NCBI RefSeq assembly: GCF_014297445.1
Contig: NZ_JACORU010000016.1
Location: 47,804 to 111,803, forward strand
DNA length: 64,000 bases
From: Ramlibacter albus
GTDB lineage: Bacteria; Pseudomonadota; Gammaproteobacteria; Burkholderiales; Burkholderiaceae_C
Reading direction: 5' to 3'
The position numbers and the translations under genes were made by a program. The notes beneath the pieces were generated by a model, which saw only the letters and a program-made list of their open reading frames with translations, ran no database searches and was not told where the DNA came from. Positions 10,147 to 22,416 of this stretch are shown here, in pieces (the stretch's first letter is position 1; every line of letters begins with the position of its first letter).

Positions 10147-10981
10147 GCCGGCCCAGCGCCTGCACTTTCCACGCCAGCCACAGCTTGCGCACCGGCGTGA
10201 GGCTGATGCGCTGGTGCAGCACCTTGAAGTCCTCGCGCTCGATCTCGCGCAGCAGCGTGCGGTAGATGCTGGCCATCATCAGGCCGGGCTTCTGCGCACG
10301 GAAATCGGCGCCGGGCAGCAGCGCGAGCGCTTCGTCGTAGAGGCGGTGCGCCCGCTCGGCCTGGAACTTCATCAAGGCGACGAAGCGCTCCGAGTACTGC
10401 CGGTTGGTGATCTCGTGCGCCTTGACGTCGAACTGCTGCAGCTCGCTGATCGGCAGGTAGATGCGCCCGCGCATCGCGTCCTCGCCGACGTCGCGGATGA
10501 TGTTCGTGAGCTGGAACGCCAGCCCCAGCTTGTGCGCGTACTCGGTGGTCTGCGCCTGCGTCTGGCCGAAGATGCGCGCGGAGACTTCGCCGACCACGCC
10601 GGCCACGAGGTGGCAATAGCGCTGCAGGTTGGGGAAGTCGAGGTAGCGGCTTTGCTCCAGGTCCATCTCGCAGCCCTGGATGACCGACTGCAGCTGGTGC
10701 TGCTCGATGCCGAATTCGGCGGCACACGGCATCAGCGCGCGCATCACCGGGTGCGACGGGTTGCCCCCGAAGGCCTTGGCCACCTCGGCCTGCCACCACG
10801 CGAGCTTGGTGCGCGCGATGCCGGGGTCATGCACCTCGTCGACCACGTCGTCGACTTCGCGGCAGAACGCATAGAAGGCGGTGATGGCCGCGCGGCGCGG
10901 CGGGGGAAGGAAGAGGAAGGCGTAATAGAAGCTGCTGCCCGACGCGGCCGCCTTCTCCTGGACGTACTGTTGTGGCGTCAT
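10139..10981 (-). CDS. hpnD: Presqualene diphosphate synthase, HpnD-like
   Basis: A 280-residue squalene/phytoene-synthase-family enzyme. HpnD condenses two farnesyl diphosphates to presqualene diphosphate in the bacterial three-step squalene route. The two Asp-rich motifs appear as FCREVDDVVDE and NIIRDVGEDAMRGRIYLP. The start chosen is the ATG overlapping the stop of the upstream family member (ATGA); a longer in-frame reading would run through that gene. Assignment to HpnD rather than phytoene synthase rests on overall resemblance and on pairing with a second family member. Confidence 0.85.
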   Translation of the reverse strand: MTPQQYVQEKAAASGSSFYYAFLFLPPPRRAAITAFYAFCREVDDVVDEVHDPGIARTKLAWWQAEVAKAFGGNPSHPVMRALMPCAAEFGIEQHQLQSVIQGCEMDLEQSRYLDFPNLQRYCHLVAGVVGEVSARIFGQTQAQTTEYAHKLGLAFQLTNIIRDVGEDAMRGRIYLPISELQQFDVKAHEITNRQYSERFVALMKFQAERAHRLYDEALALLPGADFRAQKPGLMMASIYRTLLREIEREDFKVLHQRISLTPVRKLWLAWKVQALGRLS

Positions 10982-11898
10982 CGGGCGCGATTCTCCCATT
11001 CGCGACGCAGCGTCTTGATCGACGCACGTCCCAACGCCATGCGCAGCAGCAGCCAATGGACTTCGGCGCGCGGCACTTTCACGCGCTTGTGCAGCGCGCG
11101 CGGGCCGGCCCTGCGCAACCGGTTCAGCGTGCTGCGGCCGATCAGCGCGGGCAGGGCCACCGCCGCCCGGATGCGCGGGGGGTTCACGGCCTGCGCATAG
11201 ATGATGCCGTCGAACATGGCCTTGGCGGCTTTCGCCTGCCACTGCATCCATACGGCCTCGACGCCCCAGTGGGCCACCTCGTCGCCGGGCAGGTAGCAGC
11301 GGCCCATCCGGCGGTCTTCCCCCGCATCGCGCAGGATGTTCACCAGCTGCAGGCCGCAGCCGAAGGAGCGGCCCAGCGCGCGCATGTCCTGCATGGGCAG
11401 CGTCGCGAACTGCGGGACGTGCCGCGCGCAGATGTCCGTCCAGAACTCGCCGACCGAGCCCGCGACCAGGTAGGTGTATTCGTCGAGCGCCTTCGCGTCG
11501 GGCAGGGTGGGGCGGTCGATGTCGAGCAACTGGCCGCGCACGATGTGGCCGAGCACGGTGCGGATGTCGGCCTGGTCGGCGGCGTCCTGCTGCAGCAGCG
11601 CGGCCAGCAGTTCGTCGAGGCGCTCCATGAGGCTGCGCTCGGCATCGTTGCCTTGCGAGGCAATGAAGGCCTGCAGGTCGACCTCTGCCGTGGACCAGCC
11701 GGCCGCGATCGCATCGCCCACGGCGGTGAGTAGCCGCCGCCGTTCGTCGGGCAGGGCCGCGGCCGTATCCGCGATCGTGTCCGTGGCCCGGGCCAGCAGG
11801 TACGCCAGCCCGACAGAGCCGCGCAGCTCGTCGGGCAGCAGCCGGATCGACAGGTAGAAGGAGCGCGAGACCTCGCGCAAAAGTGGCTGGAGTGGCAT
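10978..11898 (-). CDS. Squalene/phytoene synthase family protein
   Basis: A 306-residue farnesyl-diphosphate-condensing enzyme. Motifs are SRSFYLSIRLLP near the N-terminus, the first Asp motif ARATDTIADT and the second NILRDAGEDRRMGRCYLP. The SRSFYLSIRLLP...DTIADT pattern resembles squalene-synthase-type (one-enzyme) members more than classical HpnC. It is translated just upstream of hpnD with a 4-bp overlap. No amine oxidase (HpnE) or cyclase is in the window, so the product (squalene, hopanoid precursor or carotenoid) is unsettled. Confidence 0.8.
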   Translation of the reverse strand: MPLQPLLREVSRSFYLSIRLLPDELRGSVGLAYLLARATDTIADTAAALPDERRRLLTAVGDAIAAGWSTAEVDLQAFIASQGNDAERSLMERLDELLAALLQQDAADQADIRTVLGHIVRGQLLDIDRPTLPDAKALDEYTYLVAGSVGEFWTDICARHVPQFATLPMQDMRALGRSFGCGLQLVNILRDAGEDRRMGRCYLPGDEVAHWGVEAVWMQWQAKAAKAMFDGIIYAQAVNPPRIRAAVALPALIGRSTLNRLRRAGPRALHKRVKVPRAEVHWLLLRMALGRASIKTLRREWENRAR

Positions 11899-11916
11899 CG
11901 GACCGGTGATTGTGGC

Positions 11917-11960
11917 TTGACGAAGCTCAAGGGTTTCCCCTACATTACTAACCAGTCAGT
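11917..11960 (+). promoter_or_regulatory. Promoter with TetR-type palindrome for the RND efflux operon
   Basis: TTGACG (11917-11922) and TACATT (11941-11946), 18 bp apart, form a plausible sigma-70 promoter. Overlapping its downstream edge is ACTAACCAGTCAGT (11947-11960), an imperfect palindrome of the form ACTNAC-NN-GTNAGT, the style of operator used by TetR-family efflux repressors. A repressor there would block initiation. No tetR gene lies within the window. Confidence 0.55.
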
Positions 11961-11994
11961 CATTAAAAAACACACTCTTTCGAGGGACTTCCAG

Positions 11995-13158
11995 ATGACA
12001 CGCGTGCGCCTCCTCCCCTTGGCCGTCCTCGCTGGCTCTGCCGTGCTGGCCGGCTGCTCCCGAACCGAAGCCCCGCCCGAGCCGGTCCGTGCCGTCAAGG
12101 TGCTCACCGTCGGCGCGTCGAGTTTCGACTCGGGCTACGAGTTCTCCGGCGAGGTGCGGCCCCGCGTCGAGTCGCGCCTGGGCTTCCGGGTGGCGGGCAA
12201 GGTCATCAAGCGCCAGGCCGAGCTGGGCCAGCATGTGAAGGCCGGCGACGTGCTCGCGCAACTGGACCCGCAGGACTATCGCCTTGCTGCCGATGCCGCC
12301 CGCGCCCAGGTTGCGGCCGCGCAGACCAACCGCGACCTCGCCGCCGCCGACTTCAAGCGCTACCAGTCGCTGCGCGAGCAGAACTTCATCAGCGGCGCCG
12401 AGCTGGAGCGCCGCGAAACCGCGCTCAAGGCCGCGCAGGCGCAGCTGGACCAGGCGAACGCGCAGATGGCCGCGCAGGGCAACCAGGCCAAGTACACGAA
12501 CCTCGTTGCCGATGTCTCCGGCGTCATCACCGCCATCGAGGCCGAGCCCGGGCAGGTCGTCACTGCCGGCACACCCATCGTGCGCATCGCGCAGGACGGC
12601 CCCCGCGACGTGGTGTTCTCCGTGCCGGAAGACAAGGTCGTCGCGCTCAAGCCGGGCGGCGACGTGCAGGTCAAGCCGTGGTCCGCCGCCGCCGCGGTGC
12701 CGGGCAAGATCCGTGAAGTCGCCGCGAGCGCGGACCCGGTCACGCGCACGTACGCCGTGAAGGTCTCCCTCGACGCCGCGACGCAGCCGCCGCTGGGCGC
12801 CACCGCCACTGTGACCCCGCAGGCCCTCAGCCATGCAGGCACGGCCGTGATCAAGCTGCCCACGAGCGCGCTGCGCCAGGAAGGCAAGGGCACCGCCGTG
12901 TGGGTGGTCGACAAGCCCACGATGACCGTCAAGCTGCAGCCGGTGCAAGTGGCCACGGCCGACGGCAATGACGCCGTCATCGCGGCCGGCGTGCAACCGG
13001 GCCAGCTCGTCGTCTCCGCCGGCGTGCACGTGCTCTCGCCCAACCAGAAGGTCACGCTGTGGCAGGACCGCAGTGCCGCGCATCTGGCCGCGCCCCAGCC
13101 CGCCGGCAAGTCGTCCGCCATGGGCGCGCAGGCCGCCACGCTGCCGCCCGCGAAGTGA
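11995..13158 (+). CDS. RND efflux periplasmic adaptor (membrane fusion protein)
   Basis: A 387-residue HlyD/AcrA-type adaptor that bridges the inner-membrane pump and an outer-membrane channel. The ATG at 11995 follows CGAGGGACTTCCAG and gives a lipoprotein signal ending AGSAVLAGC. A start at 11917 would place the promoter and operator inside the gene. Visible domains are the lipoyl-type half motifs (GFRVAGKVIKRQAELGQHVKAGD and VSGVITAIEAEPGQVV), an Ala/Gln-rich coiled-coil hairpin around residues 90-140, then beta-barrel and membrane-proximal regions. It is 7 bp upstream of the pump gene. Confidence 0.92.
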   Translation: MTRVRLLPLAVLAGSAVLAGCSRTEAPPEPVRAVKVLTVGASSFDSGYEFSGEVRPRVESRLGFRVAGKVIKRQAELGQHVKAGDVLAQLDPQDYRLAADAARAQVAAAQTNRDLAAADFKRYQSLREQNFISGAELERRETALKAAQAQLDQANAQMAAQGNQAKYTNLVADVSGVITAIEAEPGQVVTAGTPIVRIAQDGPRDVVFSVPEDKVVALKPGGDVQVKPWSAAAAVPGKIREVAASADPVTRTYAVKVSLDAATQPPLGATATVTPQALSHAGTAVIKLPTSALRQEGKGTAVWVVDKPTMTVKLQPVQVATADGNDAVIAAGVQPGQLVVSAGVHVLSPNQKVTLWQDRSAAHLAAPQPAGKSSAMGAQAATLPPAK

Positions 13159-13165
13159 GGCAGCG

Positions 13166-16100
13166 ATGACGCAGATCGAACCGAAGGAGAAGTTCAACCT
13201 CTCCAAATGGGCGCTGGAACACCCGGCGCTCACGCGCTACCTGATGGTGGTGCTGATGGTGCTGGGCATTGCCGCCTATTTCAACCTGGGCCAGGACGAG
13301 GACCCGCCCTTCACCTTCCGCGCGATGGTGGTGCGCACGTACTGGCCGGGCGCCACGGCGCAGCAGGTGGCCGAGCAGGTGACGGACAAGATCGAGCGCA
13401 CGCTGCAGGAAGCGCCGTACGCCGACATCATCCGCAGCTATTCCAAGCCGGGCGAGTCGCAGATCATCTTCCAGATCAAGGACTCGTCCAAGCCGGGCGA
13501 CGTGGCCAACGTCTGGTACACGGTGCGCAAGAAGATCGGCGACATGCGCTTCACGCTGCCGCAAGGCATCCAGGGGCCGTTCTTCAACGACGAGTTCGGC
13601 GACGTCTACGGCGTGATCTACGCGCTGGAGGCCGACAGCGGCTACAGCTACGCCGAGGTCAAGCAGTTCGCCGACGACGTGCGCCAGCAGCTGTTGCGCG
13701 TGCCGGACGTGGCGAAGGTGGAACTCTTCGGCGTGCAGGACGAGAAGGTCTTCATCGAGATCTCGCAGAAGCGCCTCGCGCAACTGGGCCTGGACCTGAA
13801 CCAGGTGCTCGCGCAACTGGGCCAGCAGAACGCCATCGAGTCCGCCGGCGCAGTGCAGACGCCGCTCGATACCGTGCAGGTGCGTGTCGCAGGCCAGTTC
13901 GAAGCGGTGGCGCAACTGCAGGCCATGCCGATCCGCGGCAGCTCGGGCAACCAGCTCAAGCTCGGCGACATCGCCGAGATCAAGCGCGGCTACGTCGACC
14001 CGCCCGCCGTGAAGGTGCGCCACGGCGGCAAGGAAGTGATCGCGCTGGGCGTGTCCATGGCCAAGGGCGGCGACATCATCCGCCTGGGCAAGTCGCTCAA
14101 GGCGGCCAACAACAAGATCGAGGACGGCCTGCCCGCGGGCATCAAGCTCGTGCAGCTGCAGGACCAGCCCAAGGCCGTGTCCAACTCGGTGGGCGAGTTC
14201 GTGCGCACGCTGGTGGAGGCGGTGGTGATCGTGCTGGCCGTGAGCTTCGTCGCGCTGGGCCTGCACAAGAAGCCGAACGCGGCCGAGCTTCCGCTCTTCA
14301 GCCGCTGGTACATCGACATGCGCCCGGGCCTGGTGGTGGGCATCACGATCCCGCTCGTGCTGGCCGTGACCTTCCTCGCGATGGACTACTGGGGCATCGG
14401 GCTGCACAAGATCTCGCTCGGCTCGCTGATCATCGCGCTGGGCCTGCTGGTGGACGACGCGATCATCGCCGTGGAGATGATGGTGCGGAAGATGGAAGAG
14501 GGCTACGACAAGGTCCGCGCCGCCACCTTCGCTTATGAAGTGACGGCGATGCCGATGCTCACCGGCACGCTGATCACCGCCACCGGCTTCCTGCCGATCG
14601 GCCTGGCGAAATCTACCGTCGGCGAATACACGTTCGCGATCTTCGCCGTGACGGCGATCGCGCTCGTGCTGTCGTGGTTCGTCTCCGTCTACTTCGTGCC
14701 CTACCTCGGCACGCTGCTGCTCAAGGCCAAGCCGGTGTCGAGCGACCACCACGAGCACTTCGACACGCCCTTCTACCGCACCTTCCGCCGCCTGGTGGAC
14801 TGGTGCGTCGAGCACCGCTGGATCACCATCGGCGCGACGATCCTCACCTTCGCCCTCGGTATCGTGGGCATGGGGAAGGTGCAGCAGCAGTTCTTCCCCG
14901 ACTCGAGCCGGCCGGAGATCATGGTCGACATCTGGTTCCCCGAAGGCACGTCCTTCCAGGCGAACGAGACGGTCACCAAGCGCGTCGAGCAGCGCCTGCT
15001 GCGCGAGCCGGGCGTCACCGGCGTCAGCACGTGGGTCGGCTCGGGCGTGCCGCGCTTCTACCTGCCGCTTGACCAGGTGTTCCCGCAGACCAACGTTTCG
15101 CAGTTCATCGTGATGCCGCAGGACCTGAAGGTGCGCGAGTCGCTGCGCGTGAAGCTGCCCGCGCTGCTGGCGCAGGAGTTCCCCGAGGTGCGCGGCCGCG
15201 TCAAGCTGCTGCCCAACGGCCCGCCCGTGCCCTACCCGGTGCAGTTCCGCGTGATGGGCCCCGACCCCGCGCAGCTGCGCGAGTACGCGGACCAGGTGAA
15301 GGAAGTGTTCCGCGCCAGCCCCAACACGCGCGGCACCAACGACAACTGGAACGAATCGGTGAAGGTGCTGCGCCTCGAGGTGGACCAGGCCAAGGCGCGC
15401 GCGCTGGGCGTCACCAGCCAGTCGATCGCGCAGGCGAGCAAGACCATCCTGCAAGGCACGAACGTCGGCCAGTACCGGGAAGGCGACAAGCTGATCGACA
15501 TCGTGCTGCGCCAGCCGGCCGACGAGCGCAACGCAATCACCGACATCGCCAACGCCTACCTGCCGACCGCGAGCGGCAAGTCGATCCCGCTCACGCAGAT
15601 CGCCAAGCCGGTCTTCACCTGGGAGCCGGGCGTGATGTGGCGCGAGAACCGCACCTATGCGATCACCGTGCAGTCGGACATCAAGGAAGGCATGCAGGGC
15701 GCGACCGTCACCAACGAGCTGCTGCCCAAGCTGCAGGCGCTGGAGCAGAAATGGGCGCCGGGCTTCCGCATCGAGGTGGCGGGCGCCGTGGCCGAGAGCA
15801 GCAAGGGGTCGTCGTCGATCAATGCCGGCATGCCGATCATGCTGTTCATCACCTTCACGCTGCTGATGCTGCAGCTGCAGAGCTTCAGCCGTTCGCTGCT
15901 GGTGTTCCTCACCGGGCCGCTGGGCATCGCGGGCGTCGCCGGCGCGCTGATCGTGCTGGACCGGCCCTTCGGCTTCGTGGCGCTGCTGGGCGTGATCGCG
16001 CTCATGGGCATGATCCAGCGCAACTCGGTGATCCTGATCGACCAGATCGAGCAGGACCGTGCGCGCGGCGTGCCGGCCTGGGACGCGATCGTGGAGTCGG

Positions 16101-16342
16101 CGGTACGCCGCCTGAGGCCGATCGTGCTGACGGCTGCCGCTGCGGTGCTCGCGATGATCCCGCTTTCGCGCTCGGTGTTCTGGGGCCCGATGGCCGTGGC
16201 CATCATGGGCGGCCTGATCGTCGCGACCGTGCTCACGCTGCTGGCGCTGCCCGCGATGTACGCGGCGTGGTTCCGGGTCAAGCGCGAAGGCATCACGACG
16301 GAAGAGGACGGCTTGGGAGAACCCGTACCCGTTCCGGTTTAA
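13166..16342 (+). CDS. RND multidrug efflux pump, inner-membrane transporter
   Basis: A 1058-residue proton-driven RND transporter of the AcrB/MMPL superfamily. It has an N-terminal helix (LTRYLMVVLMVLGIAAYF), a large periplasmic loop, a cluster of helices, a second large loop and a final helix cluster. TM4 carries the proton-relay pair in LGLLVDDAIIAVEMMV. The extended cytoplasmic tract GLHKKPNAAELPLFSRWYID resembles the HAE-2/acriflavin-resistance-like subgroup more than AcrB itself. No outer-membrane factor follows (next is a terminator and tRNA-Leu), so it must borrow a channel from elsewhere. Substrates are unknown. Confidence 0.93.
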   Translation: MTQIEPKEKFNLSKWALEHPALTRYLMVVLMVLGIAAYFNLGQDEDPPFTFRAMVVRTYWPGATAQQVAEQVTDKIERTLQEAPYADIIRSYSKPGESQIIFQIKDSSKPGDVANVWYTVRKKIGDMRFTLPQGIQGPFFNDEFGDVYGVIYALEADSGYSYAEVKQFADDVRQQLLRVPDVAKVELFGVQDEKVFIEISQKRLAQLGLDLNQVLAQLGQQNAIESAGAVQTPLDTVQVRVAGQFEAVAQLQAMPIRGSSGNQLKLGDIAEIKRGYVDPPAVKVRHGGKEVIALGVSMAKGGDIIRLGKSLKAANNKIEDGLPAGIKLVQLQDQPKAVSNSVGEFVRTLVEAVVIVLAVSFVALGLHKKPNAAELPLFSRWYIDMRPGLVVGITIPLVLAVTFLAMDYWGIGLHKISLGSLIIALGLLVDDAIIAVEMMVRKMEEGYDKVRAATFAYEVTAMPMLTGTLITATGFLPIGLAKSTVGEYTFAIFAVTAIALVLSWFVSVYFVPYLGTLLLKAKPVSSDHHEHFDTPFYRTFRRLVDWCVEHRWITIGATILTFALGIVGMGKVQQQFFPDSSRPEIMVDIWFPEGTSFQANETVTKRVEQRLLREPGVTGVSTWVGSGVPRFYLPLDQVFPQTNVSQFIVMPQDLKVRESLRVKLPALLAQEFPEVRGRVKLLPNGPPVPYPVQFRVMGPDPAQLREYADQVKEVFRASPNTRGTNDNWNESVKVLRLEVDQAKARALGVTSQSIAQASKTILQGTNVGQYREGDKLIDIVLRQPADERNAITDIANAYLPTASGKSIPLTQIAKPVFTWEPGVMWRENRTYAITVQSDIKEGMQGATVTNELLPKLQALEQKWAPGFRIEVAGAVAESSKGSSSINAGMPIMLFITFTLLMLQLQSFSRSLLVFLTGPLGIAGVAGALIVLDRPFGFVALLGVIALMGMIQRNSVILIDQIEQDRARGVPAWDAIVESAVRRLRPIVLTAAAAVLAMIPLSRSVFWGPMAVAIMGGLIVATVLTLLALPAMYAAWFRVKREGITTEEDGLGEPVPVPV

Positions 16343-16365
16343 AATATTCGATTGACCGGATTCGA

Positions 16366-16404
16366 GCGGGCTGCCGGGTTCCCCCGGCGGCCCGCTTTCC
16401 TTTC
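16366..16404 (+). terminator. Rho-independent terminator after the RND operon
   Basis: A 13-bp GC-rich stem (16366-16378 with 16383-16395, one G-U pair) closes a TTCC loop and is followed by TTTCCTTTC. It separates the efflux operon from tRNA-Leu 10 bp downstream. Confidence 0.8.
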
Positions 16405-16413
16405 AGGACGAGA

Positions 16414-16500
16414 GCGCGGGTGGCGAAATTGGTAGACGCACCAGGTTTAGGTCCTGACGCCTTCACGGGCGTGTCGGTTCGAGTCCGACCCCGCGCACCA
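16414..16500 (+). tRNA. tRNA-Leu (UAG)
   Basis: An 87-nt class II tRNA with the 3' CCA encoded. Acceptor arms GCGCGGG/CCCGCGC pair perfectly; the anticodon loop TTTAGGT gives UAG (16448-16450), reading CUN leucine codons. A long variable arm (CGCCTTCACGGGCG) and T-loop GGTTCGAGTCC are present. The outermost anticodon-stem pair is a C·A mismatch. It lies 25 bp upstream of tig. Confidence 0.97.
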
Positions 16501-16525
16501 GATGCAAACCGAAGTGAGAGAGACC

Positions 16526-17839
16526 ATGGCTGTCAACGTCGAGACCCTCGATAAACTGGAACGCAAGATCACGCTGACGCTGCCCGTCGGCGAAATCCAG
16601 TCCGAAGTCGATTCGCGCCTCAAGCGCCTTGCCCGCACCGTCAAGATGGACGGCTTCCGCCCCGGCAAGGTGCCGCTGTCGGTCGTGGCCCAGCGCTACG
16701 GCTATTCCGTCCAGTACGAGGTGGTCAACGACAAGGTCGGCCAGGCGTTCGCCACGGCCGCCAACGAGGCCAACCTCAAGGTCGCCGGCCAGCCCAAGAT
16801 CACCGAGAAGGAAGGCGCGCCCGAGGGCCAGATCGCCTTCGACGCGGTGTTCGAGGTGTACCCCGAAGTGAAGATCGCCGACCTGACGGGCGCCGAGGTG
16901 GAGAAGCTCTCCGCCGAAGTGACCGACGAGGCCATCGACAAGACGCTGGACATCCTGCGCAAGCAGCGCCGCACCTACCAGCTGCGCCCGCAGGCCGAGG
17001 CCGCGCAGGAAGGCGACCGTGTCACCGTGGACTTCGAAGGCAAGATCGACGGCGAGCCGTTCTCCGGCGGCAAGGCCGACGACTTCCAGTTCTCCATCGG
17101 CGAAGGCCAGATGCTCAAGGAGTTCGAGGACGCCGTGCGCGGCATGAAGGTCGGCGAGAGCAAGACCTTCCCGCTGGCCTTCCCCGAGGACTACCACGGC
17201 AAGGACGTGGCGGGCAAGACGGCCGACTTCATGGTCACCGTCAAGAAGATCGAAGCCGCCCACCTGCCCGAAGTGAACGAGGCGTTCGCCAAGTCGCTGG
17301 GCATCGCCGACGCGACCGTCGAGGGCCTGCGCGCCGACATCCGCAAGAACCTCGAGCGCGAAGTGAAGTTCCGCCTGCTGTCGCGCAACAAGCAGGCCGC
17401 CATGGACGCGCTCGTGGCCAAGGCCGAGCTCGACCTGCCCAAGTCCATCGTGCAAAGCGAGATCGACCGCATGGTCGAGGGCGCCCGCGCCGACCTCAAG
17501 CAGCGCGGCCTGAAGGACGTGGACAAGCTGCCCATCCCCGAGGAAACCTTCCGCCCGCAGGCCGAGCGCCGCGTGCGCCTGGGCCTGGTGGTGGCCGAGC
17601 TGGTGCGCGCCAACGACCTGGGCGCCAAGCCCGAGCAGATCAAGGCCCACATCGAGGAGCTGGCCGCCAGCTACGAGCGCCCCGCCGAGGTGGTGCGCTG
17701 GTATTACGGCGACAACCGGCGCCTGGCCGAGGTGGAGGCCATCGTCATCGAGAACAACGTCACCGACTACGTGCTCTCGAAGGCCAAGGTCAACGAGAAG
17801 AGCGTGTCCTTCGACGAGTTGATGGGCCCGCAAGGGTAA
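16526..17839 (+). CDS. tig: Trigger factor
   Basis: A 437-residue ribosome-associated chaperone and peptidyl-prolyl isomerase that binds nascent chains at the tunnel exit. The N-terminal ribosome-binding signature appears as MDGFRPGKVPLSVV near residue 45. The FKBP-type domain spans about 155-245 (EGDRVTVDFEGKIDGEPFSGG), and a helical C-terminal domain follows. The ATG at 16526 was preferred over one 24 bp upstream because it matches the usual N-terminus and follows GAGAGAGACC. A strong terminator follows the stop. Confidence 0.97.
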   Translation: MAVNVETLDKLERKITLTLPVGEIQSEVDSRLKRLARTVKMDGFRPGKVPLSVVAQRYGYSVQYEVVNDKVGQAFATAANEANLKVAGQPKITEKEGAPEGQIAFDAVFEVYPEVKIADLTGAEVEKLSAEVTDEAIDKTLDILRKQRRTYQLRPQAEAAQEGDRVTVDFEGKIDGEPFSGGKADDFQFSIGEGQMLKEFEDAVRGMKVGESKTFPLAFPEDYHGKDVAGKTADFMVTVKKIEAAHLPEVNEAFAKSLGIADATVEGLRADIRKNLEREVKFRLLSRNKQAAMDALVAKAELDLPKSIVQSEIDRMVEGARADLKQRGLKDVDKLPIPEETFRPQAERRVRLGLVVAELVRANDLGAKPEQIKAHIEELAASYERPAEVVRWYYGDNRRLAEVEAIVIENNVTDYVLSKAKVNEKSVSFDELMGPQG

Positions 17840-17847
17840 GGACTTGC

Positions 17848-17877
17848 AGATGGGGCCTGGCGCCCCATCTTTGTTTT
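17848..17877 (+). terminator. Rho-independent terminator after tig
   Basis: AGATGGGGC (17848-17856) and GCCCCATCT (17862-17870) form a perfect 9-bp stem with a 5-nt loop, followed by TTGTTTT. It separates tig from clpP, so clpP probably has its own promoter. Confidence 0.88.
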
Positions 17878-17917
17878 GGGGCTACAGTCAGCCCTGCAAC
17901 CCGAGAGAATTCCCCCC

Positions 17918-18526
17918 ATGAGCGCACTCGACACCCAGGCCCTCGGCCTGATCCCGATGGTCATCGAGCAGTCCGGCCGCGGCGAGCGGTCGTACGACAT
18001 TTACTCGCGCCTGCTGCGCGAGCGCATCGTCTTCCTGGTGGGCCCGGTGAACGACCAGACCGCGAACGTGGTGGTCGCGCAACTGCTGTTCCTGGAAAGC
18101 GAGAACCCGGACAAGGACGTGTTCCTGTACATCAACTCGCCCGGCGGCAGCGTGTCCGCGGGCATGGCGATCTACGACACGATGAACTTCATCAAGCCGG
18201 CCGTGTCCACGATGGTGACCGGCATGGCGGCCAGCATGGGCGCCTTCCTGCTGGCGGCCGGCGAGAAGGGCAAGCGCTTCGCGCTGCCCAATTCCAAGGT
18301 GATGATCCACCAGCCGCTGGGCGGCATGCAGGGCCAGGCGACGGACATCGAGATCCACGCCCGCGACATCCTGCGTACGAAGGAAGTTCTGAACCAGATC
18401 CTCGCCGAGCGCACCGGCCAGCCGCTGGAGAAGATCCAGCGCGACACCGACCGCGACTATTTCCTCACCGCCGGTGAGGCCAAGGACTACGGCCTGGTCG
18501 ACCAGGTCATCGCGAAACGCGGGTAA
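17918..18526 (+). CDS. clpP: ATP-dependent Clp protease proteolytic subunit
   Basis: The 202-residue serine peptidase that forms the tetradecameric ClpP barrel and degrades substrates unfolded by ClpX. The catalytic Ser106 is in GMAASMGAFLL and His131 in MIHQPLGG; the third residue is expected in the RDTDRDYFLT region. The ATG at 17918 follows CCGAGAGAATTCCCCCC. The in-frame upstream start at 17876 falls in the terminator region and is not credible. clpX follows 55 bp downstream. Confidence 0.97.
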   Translation: MSALDTQALGLIPMVIEQSGRGERSYDIYSRLLRERIVFLVGPVNDQTANVVVAQLLFLESENPDKDVFLYINSPGGSVSAGMAIYDTMNFIKPAVSTMVTGMAASMGAFLLAAGEKGKRFALPNSKVMIHQPLGGMQGQATDIEIHARDILRTKEVLNQILAERTGQPLEKIQRDTDRDYFLTAGEAKDYGLVDQVIAKRG

Positions 18527-18537
18527 GCACGCCCGGT

Positions 18538-18564
18538 GGGGGCCTACAGGACGGCCCCCCCTTT
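18538..18564 (+). terminator. Hairpin between clpP and clpX, possible attenuator
   Basis: GGGGGCC (18538-18544) pairs with GGCCCCC (18553-18559) over an 8-nt loop. Only CCTTT follows, a poor U-tract, so it may be a leaky terminator or an RNA-stability element rather than a full stop. It lies 18 bp ahead of the clpX ATG. Confidence 0.45.
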
Positions 18565-18581
18565 GCCGTATCATCTCTTCC

Positions 18582-19847
<1,266 letters not shown>

Positions 19848-19876
19848 TGCAGCGCCCCACGCGGGCGGCTGCCGGG

Positions 19877-19912
19877 TTGAAAATGCTTCATCACCTGCCA
19901 TATTCGGCAGGT
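19877..19912 (+). promoter_or_regulatory. Heat-shock-like lon promoter with overlapping palindrome
   Basis: TTGAAA (19877-19882) and GCCATATT (19897-19904) resemble the sigma-32 pattern CTTGAA-N13-16-CCCATNT. The same bases also read as a weak sigma-70 pair TTGAAA-N16-CATATT. A perfect inverted repeat ACCTGCC-ATATTC-GGCAGGT (19893-19912) covers the -10 and would fit either an operator or an RNA hairpin at the 5' end of the lon message. The Shine–Dalgarno AGAAGGA and ATG at 19933 follow. Confidence 0.55.
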
Positions 19913-19932
19913 AACCCATAAGAAGGACTCGC

Positions 19933-22362
<2,430 letters not shown>

Positions 22363-22395
22363 ATTCGCTGCGTGCGGAAGAGGTCGATTTTTTCT

Positions 22396-22404
22396 TGCTA
22401 TAAT
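22396..22404 (+). promoter_or_regulatory. Extended -10 promoter of the tRNA-Gly–Cys–Leu cluster
   Basis: TGCTATAAT (22396-22404) is a consensus -10 hexamer with the extended TGN element, 12 bp upstream of tRNA-Gly. No good -35 is seen at 17 bp, consistent with an extended -10 promoter. Confidence 0.65.
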
Positions 22405-22416
22405 TTCGGCTTCGAC

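Noticed and set aside
13052..15454. 800-codon minus-strand open frame opposite the RND pump
   Set aside because: A shadow of the pump gene: composition is His/Arg/Leu-rich, with no domain features, while the plus strand encodes a complete RND transporter.
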